Positions 1 to 5,947 are shown, counted from the stretch's first letter. The stretch: DNA of 6,033 bases from Silvimonas sp. (GCA_030151005.1 JASLES010000517.1:1-6033); one strand, 5' to 3'. Numbers and translations are program-made. The notes: generated from the letters alone by a model not told the origin.

Positions 1-33
1 GGCTGCCGCTGTGTTGCCGGTGCGGCTGGTCAT
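1..33 (-). CDS. 5' end of a downstream gene, probably another chemotaxis component (partial)
   Basis: Eleven codons are visible (MTSRTGNTAAA) before the window ends, so the product cannot be identified. The ATG at 33 is preceded by GGAG at 44-41 with a 7-base spacer, a good ribosome binding site. An earlier in-frame-independent ATG at 46 overlaps the stop of the preceding transducer gene as TGATG, but has no Shine-Dalgarno sequence in front of it, so 33 is preferred. The tight spacing (12 bases after the preceding stop) implies co-transcription and probably translational coupling with the che operon. By position after cheA and a receptor gene, CheW, CheR, CheD, CheB or another transducer would be expected; this is inference from context only. 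Confidence 0.55.
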   Translation of the reverse strand, partial: MTSRTGNTAAA

Positions 34-40
34 GCGCGTA

Positions 41-44
41 CTCC
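41..44 (-). promoter_or_regulatory. Ribosome binding site GGAG for the partial downstream gene
   Basis: GGAG lies 7 bases before the ATG at 33 and is what favours that start over the ATG at 46, which itself overlaps this GGAG and the upstream stop codon. Confidence 0.5.
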
Positions 45-45
45 A

Positions 46-1665
46 TCAAAACCGGGTAAAGGCGGATTCATCCACCGCGTCATTGCCCCGCGCCGTAGCG
101 CGTGCACCCGTCGCTGCACGGCGCGCCGCCGGGCGTGCACCGCCGCCTTCATCCACCCGGAAAAAGCGGATCAACTCTTGCAACTGAATGGCCTGAGCGC
201 TCATTTCTTCAGATGTAGAAGACAACTGTTCTGAGGCAGATGCATTCATTTGCGTGGTCTGCGCCAGTTGGGATACCGCCGTGTTGATCTGGTCCAGCCC
301 ACTGGCTTGCTCGCGCGAGGCGGCGGAGATCTCTTGCACCAGATCGGCCGTCTTGCGGATAGCGGGCACCATCTGATCGAGCAAACTGCCGGCGCGTTCG
401 GCCATCATCACGCTGTTGGCCGCGACAGAACTGATCTCTTGCGCTGCCACTTGCGAGCGCTCGGCCAGTTTGCGTACTTCCGCCGCCACCACGGCAAAAC
501 CCTTGCCGTGTTCACCGGCGCGGGCCGCTTCAATGGCTGCGTTCAGCGCCAGCAAGTTGGTCTGGTAGGCAATGTCATCAATGATGCCGATCTTGCCGGC
601 GATCTGTTGCATGGCTTGCACGGTCTGTTTCACCGCATCACCGCCCTCGCCCGCATCGCTGGCCGACTTGGTTGCCATGCCATCAGTCACCCGGGCATTT
701 TCAGAATTTTGTGAGACGGTGGAGGTGATTTCTTCTACCGCCGCGCTGGTTTCTTCCACATTGGCGGCTTGTTCAGAGGCGTTCTGGCTCAGGGCCTGGG
801 CAGAGGCGGAGATTTCTTCAGAGGCCGAGGCCAGCGCGCTGGCGGAACTGGAGACATCCGTCATCACGCCAGTCAGCTTTTGCACCATCTGGTCAATGCT
901 AAAGAGCATGGAGTTGCGATCTCCTGGCCGCAGCTGGATACGCACGGTCAGGTCCCCATCTGCCACGCGCTGCAGGATATCCACGGCTTCGGCCGGCTCG
1001 CCCCCCACTTGTTTGGTGACCATGCGCGCCAGCATGATGCCCAGAACAATGGAGAGCAAAAACGCCACGATCACGATCACAATGGTGACATTGCGCACAT
1101 TGGCCACCATGGCTTCGTTCGAGGCATTGGCCTGATCGGCCTGCTTGATATTGTCGTCCGCAATATCCGCCATGATGCTGTCGATCTTGTTGTATTCCGT
1201 GCGCAGATCACTGTTGATCAGCGGGCGGGCATCATCAATGTGATCGTCATTGAGCAATCGCTGCGCCTTGTCCGTGTTGGCCAGAAACTCCGCGATCAAG
1301 GGTTTGATCTGCTCACGCAGGCGCGATTCGTTTTCACTGGGCGCGGTTTGCATATAAAGCGGCCAGTACTTGTTGTACATGTCCTCATAACTTTGCAAGC
1401 GGCCCAGCGTGCCTTTCATTTCATCAAGTTTGTCGGACTGGGTCATGGCCCGCACCAGGGTGCGCGAGACCGCGCCCAGCGCAATGGAGGCGCGCGCCTG
1501 GTTGGCAATGGCCAGCAGGTTTTCTGTATAGATGGCGGTGCCGGCCGCCCCCACCCTGCTGATGTTGATCAGCGCAAACACGCCAATCAGCAAGGTGAAC
1601 AAGGCCACTACAATAAATCCGGCCAGGAGTTTGGTGCCCAGCCGCATCTGATTGAACGCGTTCAT
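46..1665 (-). CDS. Transmembrane methyl-accepting chemotaxis protein (539 aa)
   Basis: This inner-membrane chemoreceptor should sense a periplasmic signal and control CheA. Visible order: TM1 at about residues 12-34; a helical periplasmic domain of about 155 residues (35-188) resembling the four-helix-bundle MCP sensor; TM2 at about 192-214; a HAMP linker at about 212-265 with the KQVGGEP segment; and a long coiled-coil signalling domain. The hairpin tip lies around 361-403, with QTNLLALNAAIEAARAGE and GKGFAVVAAEVRKLAERS. Glu pairs in methylation-type contexts occur at 283/284, 311/312 and, less perfectly, 486/487. An Ala/Arg/Gly-rich flexible linker (505-530) leads to the C-terminal AFTRF, which fits the aromatic-x-x-aromatic CheR/CheB tether pattern. 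The ATG is preceded by AGGAG with a 7-base spacer and lies 15 bases after cheA. The ligand cannot be told from the sequence. Confidence 0.97.
   Translation of the reverse strand: MNAFNQMRLGTKLLAGFIVVALFTLLIGVFALINISRVGAAGTAIYTENLLAIANQARASIALGAVSRTLVRAMTQSDKLDEMKGTLGRLQSYEDMYNKYWPLYMQTAPSENESRLREQIKPLIAEFLANTDKAQRLLNDDHIDDARPLINSDLRTEYNKIDSIMADIADDNIKQADQANASNEAMVANVRNVTIVIVIVAFLLSIVLGIMLARMVTKQVGGEPAEAVDILQRVADGDLTVRIQLRPGDRNSMLFSIDQMVQKLTGVMTDVSSSASALASASEEISASAQALSQNASEQAANVEETSAAVEEITSTVSQNSENARVTDGMATKSASDAGEGGDAVKQTVQAMQQIAGKIGIIDDIAYQTNLLALNAAIEAARAGEHGKGFAVVAAEVRKLAERSQVAAQEISSVAANSVMMAERAGSLLDQMVPAIRKTADLVQEISAASREQASGLDQINTAVSQLAQTTQMNASASEQLSSTSEEMSAQAIQLQELIRFFRVDEGGGARPAARRAATGARATARGNDAVDESAFTRF
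485..575. repeat. Receptor signalling-tip DNA repeat, copy 1
   Basis: This segment of the 539-residue receptor gene aligns without gaps to 5090-5180 in the same orientation, with 80 of 91 bases identical by hand count, including a stretch of 53 bases with one mismatch. The cause is most likely the highly conserved receptor hairpin tip plus shared codon preference. Confidence 0.7.
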
Positions 1666-1680
1666 TGGTTTGCTCCTGCG

Positions 1681-3849
1681 TCATCCATTGCTTTTTTGTG
1701 GTGAGGCAAGGCTGCCTGCCGCCTTGCTGTTTTGTGGTGCGGCCTGTTGCTGCACGGCCTGATGCACCAGATTGGCGACATCCAGAATCAGCGCCACCTT
1801 GCCGTCGCCCAGAATGGTGGAACCACTAATGCTTTTGATACGGCTAAAGAGCTCGCCCAGGGGTTTGATGACCGCCTGGAATTCGCCCAGCAAACGGTCA
1901 ACCACCAGACCGGCACGCTGTTGTCCAAACTGCACCACCACCAGGCTCTCCCGGCCGTGTTCCAGCCGGGGTAGTTCAAACAGTTCACGCAGGCGAATAA
2001 ACGGCAGCGGTTCGCCGCGCAGTTTGACAATGTCGTGATGACCATCAAGACCCGCCAGGTCAATACACTCGATCACCAGATCCAGCGGGATCACAAAGAT
2101 GGATTCGTTCACCATGACCTGGAAGCCATCAATAATGGCCAGCGTCAGCGGCAGGCGGATACGCACGGTGGTCCCCGCACCTTCCGTGCTGAGCATTTCC
2201 ACTTCGCCGCGCAGTGATTCAATGTTTTTCTTCACCACATCCATGCCGACGCCCCGGCCAGACAGATTGGTGACCTGTTCGGCCGTAGAAAAGCCCGCCT
2301 CGAAAATCAGCCGGAAGACTTCATGCTCAGACAGCGTCTGCTCTGCGGTAACAAGGCCACGCTCAATGGCTTTGGCCAGAATGCGCGCCTTGTTCAGCCC
2401 ACGCCCGTCATCAGAAACCTCAATCACAATGCTGCCCGACTCGTGGTAGGCGTTAAGCCGCAACGTGCCCGCTACCGGCTTGCCGGCGGCCAGACGTGCC
2501 TCCGTGGCTTCTATGCCGTGATCCATGGCGTTGCGCACAATGTGCATTAGCGGGTCAGACAAGCGCTCGACCATGCTTTTATCGAGTTCCGTATCGGCGC
2601 CGGTGACAACCAGATCAATCTCTTTGCCCAACTCGTGCGAGATATCCCGCACCACCCGCGGAAAGCGCTGAAACACCTCGCCAATCGGCACCATGCGCAG
2701 GTTGAGCGCAGCGTCGCGGATGTGCTCGACCAGTTCGGCAATGGATTGCACGGCCTCTTCAAACTGCGAGTCCTTGCGCCGGTTGGCAATCAGGCTGGCG
2801 CCCGCACCGGCAATCACGAGTTCGCCCACCAGATCAATCAGCAGATCCAGTTTGGAGACTTCAATCTTGATGAATTTCTGCTCATAGCCGCCTTTCTTGT
2901 CGTCGCGGGCGGCAGGGGTTTTGACGGCTGTTTCTGCCACAGCCAGCGGCGTGATGATGGGGAGTGTTCCTACATCCTCTTCTGCCGGCAGCAAGGCGCG
3001 GGCGGCTTCGTCGGCGGTGAGGGTGCCCTGGGCCAGCACTTCGGCCAGCACTTGCGGGTCTTGCCGCTGGGCCAGCAGCGCGCGGTATTCGGCAATGGAT
3101 GCATGCGGCGGCAGAATCACAATGCTGGCGTCGTCCCGAATAAAGTCGAACACACCATCAATGGCGGCGCGATCTTCTTCTGACTGCAAATCCAGCTCGA
3201 ACCCCAGGTAAGCCTGTTCCGGGTCCAGTTGATCCAGCGGCGGCAGGCCCTCTGGCAGGGTCTGCACATTGAGCAGCGTGCCGACATTGCCGAGGTATTG
3301 CAGAAAAGACAGCGGGTCTAGCCCCATGCGCAAGACATCGGGCAAGAAGCGTAATGACAGGTGCCAGTACGGGCTATTGACCGGGTTTTCTACCGCACCG
3401 ACGGGCTCTGCCGATGCGACGCTGGTCACCGGGGCCGGTGCCGCGTGGGTTTCGGCCGGCTCACCCAGCAACTGGTTCAGTTGTTCTTCCAGTTCTGCGC
3501 GGCGGGCTGGATCGGGCTCAACTTCTTCCACCCGTGCGGCAATGGCATCGACCAGTTGCGCAATGTAGTCGCCACAGTTGAGCAGCAGGGAGAGCATGGG
3601 CGCGTCGATCGGCAATTTGCCGGTGCGCACGCGATCCAGCACGCTTTCCACGATATGGGTAAAGCTGACAATGCGGTTGAAGGCAAACAGCCCGGCCGAG
3701 CCCTTGATGGTGTGCGCGGCGCGGAAAATGGCGTTGATGGCCTCGCTATCGGCCCCGGAAGACTCTATCTGCAATAACGCCGCTTCCATGGCGTCCAGCA
3801 ATTCACGCGCTTCTTGCACCAGCGCGTCACGGGCCATATCCATATCCAT
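1681..3849 (-). CDS. cheA: Chemotaxis histidine kinase CheA (722 aa)
   Basis: CheA autophosphorylates on the HPt histidine under receptor control and passes the phosphate to CheY (and CheB if present). Domains: P1 HPt at residues 1-125 with the phosphoacceptor His46 in AAHTIKGSAG; a P2-like region at about 160-248 with an apparent beta-alpha-beta-beta-alpha-beta order; a linker rich in Ala, Pro and acidic residues (250-320); P3 dimerisation helices at about 325-400; and the P4 ATPase, with N box HIVRNAMDHG (436-445), G1 DDGRGL (480-485), F box around GFST (519-522), G2 GRGVGMDVV (531-539) and GAGTT (557-561). P5, a CheW-like domain, spans about 568-700. No receiver domain is fused. All catalytic motifs look intact. 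ATG 3849 follows GGAG with a 6-base spacer; in-frame ATGs at codons 3 and 5 are less well placed. The gap to the STAS gene is a single base. Confidence 0.97.
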   Translation of the reverse strand: MDMDMARDALVQEARELLDAMEAALLQIESSGADSEAINAIFRAAHTIKGSAGLFAFNRIVSFTHIVESVLDRVRTGKLPIDAPMLSLLLNCGDYIAQLVDAIAARVEEVEPDPARRAELEEQLNQLLGEPAETHAAPAPVTSVASAEPVGAVENPVNSPYWHLSLRFLPDVLRMGLDPLSFLQYLGNVGTLLNVQTLPEGLPPLDQLDPEQAYLGFELDLQSEEDRAAIDGVFDFIRDDASIVILPPHASIAEYRALLAQRQDPQVLAEVLAQGTLTADEAARALLPAEEDVGTLPIITPLAVAETAVKTPAARDDKKGGYEQKFIKIEVSKLDLLIDLVGELVIAGAGASLIANRRKDSQFEEAVQSIAELVEHIRDAALNLRMVPIGEVFQRFPRVVRDISHELGKEIDLVVTGADTELDKSMVERLSDPLMHIVRNAMDHGIEATEARLAAGKPVAGTLRLNAYHESGSIVIEVSDDGRGLNKARILAKAIERGLVTAEQTLSEHEVFRLIFEAGFSTAEQVTNLSGRGVGMDVVKKNIESLRGEVEMLSTEGAGTTVRIRLPLTLAIIDGFQVMVNESIFVIPLDLVIECIDLAGLDGHHDIVKLRGEPLPFIRLRELFELPRLEHGRESLVVVQFGQQRAGLVVDRLLGEFQAVIKPLGELFSRIKSISGSTILGDGKVALILDVANLVHQAVQQQAAPQNSKAAGSLASPQKSNG

Positions 3850-3850
3850 G

Positions 3851-4168
3851 TCAGGCTCCGTCGCCGGCCAGCAGCCGGTCAGTCAGGTTGAGCATGGCCA
3901 GCACCGCGACCAGTTGCGGGCTGGGGTTGTGGCAACGCAGCGGCTTTTGCCGGGCCGCTGCTTCAAGCTGGGTAGAGAGCAATAACTGCACCCCGGCGGT
4001 GTCGATCTCCTGCACGTCCGCCAGATCCAGATCCAGGACCTGGTCGGCGACAGCGAGTGCCTGCATCAGGTCGTCTTTCAGTTCCGCAGCGCGGAAAATC
4101 GTGATGTCTCCGCCCAGTTTGTGCGGCAGGGCGGGTTCAGGTGGCGGATCGACATCGGGCTCATCCAT
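3851..4168 (-). CDS. STAS-domain protein, anti-sigma-factor-antagonist-like (105 aa)
   Basis: This small soluble protein is almost entirely one STAS domain (about residues 17-100) after an acidic, proline-rich N-terminal stretch. The core EIDTAGVQLLL contains Asp56-Thr57-x-Gly59, matching the D-[ST]-x-G site that is phosphorylated in SpoIIAA-type anti-anti-sigma factors, with Thr57 as the potential phosphoacceptor. A typical hydrophobic strand (VLDLDLADV) precedes it. Its ribosome binding site AGAGG (4180-4176) overlaps the cheY stop codon and lies 7 bases from the ATG; its stop lies one base before the cheA ATG, so cheY, this gene and cheA are likely coupled in translation. STAS genes between cheY and cheA recur in proteobacterial chemosensory clusters, but their role there is poorly defined. 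No partner kinase or phosphatase of the RsbW/SpoIIE type is visible in the window. Confidence 0.9.
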   Translation of the reverse strand: MDEPDVDPPPEPALPHKLGGDITIFRAAELKDDLMQALAVADQVLDLDLADVQEIDTAGVQLLLSTQLEAAARQKPLRCHNPSPQLVAVLAMLNLTDRLLAGDGA

Positions 4169-4179
4169 AGTCGGGCCTC

Positions 4180-4548
4180 TTACGCCATGATCAGTTTGGA
4201 TACGGCATCCAGCAGCACCGGCGGCTGGAACGGTTTGATCACCCAGGCCCGCACACCCGCAGCCCGACCTTCTGCTTTCTTGGCTTCATCGCCTTCGGTG
4301 GTCAGCATGATGATGGGCGTGAACTTGTAGGCCGGTAACAGCTTGGCGGCTTTGACAAAACTGATGCCGTCCATATTGGGCATGTTCACGTCCGAGATAA
4401 TCAGGTTGAACTTGCGGCCGTCGAGCTTGGTCAGGGCATCTTTGCCGTCCACGGCTTCGACCACGTCATAGCCAGCACTTTTGAGGGCAATCCCGAGGGT
4501 CTGGCGCAAGCTGAACGAGTCGTCCACGATCAGGATGGTCTTCGCCAT
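4180..4548 (-). CDS. cheY: CheY-like single-domain response regulator (122 aa)
   Basis: A stand-alone receiver domain with no output domain, expected to be phosphorylated by the CheA encoded downstream. Visible residues: acidic pair Asp9/Asp10 for Mg2+, phosphoacceptor Asp53 in IISDVNMPNMDG, switch Thr83 in MLTTEG, and Lys105 in the KPF motif. The position equivalent to E. coli Tyr106 is Trp102, still aromatic. The start chosen is ATG 4548, giving MAKTILIVDDS: AAGGAG lies exactly 6 bases upstream. An in-frame TTG two codons earlier would overlap the optimal spacer and is rejected. A 45-base spacer with alternative hairpins separates it from the transducer upstream. Whether its target is the flagellar FliM or something else cannot be told here. 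Confidence 0.94.
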   Translation of the reverse strand: MAKTILIVDDSFSLRQTLGIALKSAGYDVVEAVDGKDALTKLDGRKFNLIISDVNMPNMDGISFVKAAKLLPAYKFTPIIMLTTEGDEAKKAEGRAAGVRAWVIKPFQPPVLLDAVSKLIMA

Positions 4549-4554
4549 GCACAA

Positions 4555-4560
4555 CTCCTT
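4555..4560 (-). promoter_or_regulatory. Ribosome binding site AAGGAG of cheY
   Basis: AAGGAG with a 6-base spacer to ATG 4548 fixes the cheY start. It begins one base after the end of a predicted hairpin (4578-4562), so folding of the spacer could affect access of ribosomes to it. Confidence 0.8.
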
Positions 4561-4593
4561 GACGGGCGCAGTGCCCGTTGAAAGAACGGGTTC
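4561..4593 (-). promoter_or_regulatory. Two mutually exclusive stem-loops in the spacer before cheY
   Basis: Read in the RNA sense (minus strand), the spacer holds three complementary segments: CCCGTT (4590-4585), AACGGGC (4579-4573) and GCCCGT (4567-4562). The middle segment can pair with the first (6 bp, 5-base loop CTTTC) or with the third (6 bp, 5-base loop ACTGC), but not with both. The second hairpin ends one base before the cheY Shine-Dalgarno. No U-run follows it, so it does not look like an intrinsic terminator. It may act as an RNA-processing or stability element or as a control on cheY translation; this is inference from complementarity only. Confidence 0.45.
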
Positions 4594-5721
4594 TCAGAAA
4601 AATTCAATGCCGCCGGAGGGTGCGGCCGCCACCGGGGCGCCCGCTTGCCCCTGATGCGCGTAACGCTGTTCCAGCGTGGTATAGCTGCGTTCCAGATCCG
4701 CAAACCAGGTGCGTTCATCCGGCAACACCTGGCGTGATTCCAGCAAACCTGCCAGCTTTTCCATATCCAGTTTCACGTGTTCCAGAATCTGGCTGATCCG
4801 GTCCTGGAATTGCAGGTTGACCAGCACCTGCTGGACTTCATGTTCGACTGCGCGGCTTTCCTGTTCCAGTTGCCCCACGGTGTCCGCCAGTTGGCCTGCC
4901 GCCTGCTGGAAATTCTCTACCACACCGCTGATCACGCCCTGGCTGTGCTCGATCATGCGGGCTTCTTCTCTGGAGATATCACTGGCAGAGGTCAGCGCAG
5001 ACTCAATGGTGTGATTGATCGATTCGATCTTGGTGGCAATGCGCTTGCCGGTCTCGCCCGACATATTGGAGAGCTTGCGCACTTCATCGGCCACCACGGC
5101 AAAACCGCGCCCGGCCTCACCGGCGCGGGCCGCTTCAATGGCCGCGTTCAGCGCCAGCAAGTTGGTCTGCCCGGCAATGTGTGCGACATCTGCGGCCATA
5201 CGCTGCAATTCTGCGTTGAACTGACCCAGGCCTTCGATTTCCTTGAGGAGGGTTTCGCGCGCCTGCAAGACCTCTTGCAAGGCGACGATGATGCCGTCCA
5301 GCTGGCTGCGGGCGTCATCAATCATATGCAGCATATTGCCGCCGCTACCTGATGCCGCCAGCCCGACCGCCTGCCCCAGCTGCTGGTTGATGCCACCAAA
5401 ACGCACCACCAGATTGTCGACCGCATCCCGCGTCTGGCTGCGCGCCAGTTCGATATTGCGCCCCCACAAGGGAACCACACCGGTCACGAGTTCGGGTAAG
5501 CGCAAGTATTTGGATGCAACGGGTTCTACCGGGGCGGCGGAATCCTGAACGCGCACGGCAGCGCCGGTATCGGGCTTGCTGGTCTGCACCAGCAGCCAGC
5601 CGCCAATCCCGGCGACCACCAGGCCCAGCAAAAGACCTTGCCACCAGACGCCGGCCAGCACGCTGGCCAGCAACAGATTGAAAAACCCCAGAACCGCCCA
5701 CGCGATGTGCTGTTGTTTCAC
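4594..5721 (-). CDS. Small two-TM methyl-accepting-type transducer with CheZ-like C-terminal motif (375 aa)
   Basis: The start chosen is GTG 5721 (product begins MKQQHIAW): AAGGGGG lies 6 bases upstream. An in-frame TTG at 5805 would add 28 residues without a good ribosome binding site. Two membrane helices (about residues 7-25 and 29-46) are joined by a turn of a few residues, so there is no periplasmic sensor; HAMP is also absent. The cytoplasmic helical region holds the MCP tip at about 183-218 (QTNLLALNAAIEAARAGE, then GRGFAVVADEVRKLS), and should therefore contact CheA/CheW. After it, the helix at about 290-325 contains FQDRISQ, with Asp307 and Gln311 spaced as the CheZ catalytic pair, and the protein ends in GGIEFF. 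No obvious canonical methylation segments are seen. It may be a signal-independent array component, a sensor of internal or membrane state, or a transducer that also acts on phospho-CheY. Transducer family: confident; phosphatase role: hypothesis. Confidence 0.92.
   Translation of the reverse strand: MKQQHIAWAVLGFFNLLLASVLAGVWWQGLLLGLVVAGIGGWLLVQTSKPDTGAAVRVQDSAAPVEPVASKYLRLPELVTGVVPLWGRNIELARSQTRDAVDNLVVRFGGINQQLGQAVGLAASGSGGNMLHMIDDARSQLDGIIVALQEVLQARETLLKEIEGLGQFNAELQRMAADVAHIAGQTNLLALNAAIEAARAGEAGRGFAVVADEVRKLSNMSGETGKRIATKIESINHTIESALTSASDISREEARMIEHSQGVISGVVENFQQAAGQLADTVGQLEQESRAVEHEVQQVLVNLQFQDRISQILEHVKLDMEKLAGLLESRQVLPDERTWFADLERSYTTLEQRYAHQGQAGAPVAAAPSGGIEFF
5090..5180. repeat. Receptor signalling-tip DNA repeat, copy 2
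   Basis: Second copy, in the small transducer gene; direct orientation relative to 485-575 and 4605 bases away. Recombination between the copies would remove cheY, the STAS gene and cheA and fuse the two receptors. Confidence 0.7.
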
Positions 5722-5727
5722 TGTATT

Positions 5728-5734
5728 CCCCCTT
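5728..5734 (-). promoter_or_regulatory. Ribosome binding site AAGGGGG of the small transducer
   Basis: A strong purine-rich Shine-Dalgarno sequence 6 bases before GTG 5721. It decides for this start and places the first membrane helix close to the N-terminus, as is usual for two-TM transducers. Confidence 0.75.
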
Positions 5735-5745
5735 GCCGTCAAGAC

Positions 5746-5758
5746 CGGACCAAGTCCG
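5746..5758. repeat. Short perfect inverted repeat CGGAC-CAA-GTCCG
   Basis: Five paired bases around a 3-base loop, 24 to 36 bases before GTG 5721. It lies in the presumed mRNA leader of the first che gene. It could be a leader hairpin or half-site dyad for a DNA-binding protein, or chance. Confidence 0.35.
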
Positions 5759-5947
5759 ACCACGCTACAGATGACACGCCACTCCCCAATCGCGGGATAA
5801 ACCAACCCGGATCAACCCACCAATATTTCACACTCGGTAAGCTAAGGAGACATGAATGATCAGCGCATCATGGTTTTGTAATTTTGTTCGGCATTCAGAT
5901 ATGAGAGTAAACAGGCAAGCCGATAAAGCAAGGCGCAGCCACATTTT

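Larger units (their letters stand above)
5722..5947. other. Intergenic region at the head of the che operon
   Basis: This gap of 226 bases lies between the end of the upstream gene and the first che gene, both on the minus strand. It is more A/T-rich at 5821-5947 than the flanking genes and is the likely site of an operon promoter. On the minus strand no -35/-10 pair close to the sigma-70, sigma-28 or sigma-54 consensus could be found by eye. It holds a perfect hairpin (5746-5758), two GGGTTG repeats one helical turn apart (5818-5803, minus strand), a small dyad ATGAT-N6-ATCAT (5856-5871) and no RNA gene that can be recognised. Transcription from the gene upstream cannot be excluded, since no terminator is evident. 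Confidence 0.5.

Noticed and set aside
769..1704. Long open frame on the plus strand (311 codons) antisense to the 539-residue receptor
   Set aside because: Its product is His/Gln/Gly-rich without domain features, and it mirrors the codon periodicity of the receptor gene; the same holds for the other antisense and out-of-frame open stretches within cheA and both receptors.
4549..4554. TTG two codons upstream of ATG 4548 as the cheY start
   Set aside because: It would abut the AAGGAG with no spacer; the ATG has the correct 6-base spacing and gives the usual CheY N-terminus.
5722..5805. Longer N-terminus of the small transducer from TTG 5805
   Set aside because: No convincing Shine-Dalgarno precedes the TTG, the extra 28 residues lack features, and GTG 5721 has AAGGGGG at an optimal distance.
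5919..5926. GCCGATAA on the plus strand, identical to the sigma-28 (FliA) -10 consensus
   Set aside because: The -35 position at the required spacing (5900-5907) reads TATGAGAG and matches the consensus poorly; the site points away from the che operon, with no gene to drive on the plus strand. Chance occurrence of an 8-mer is plausible.
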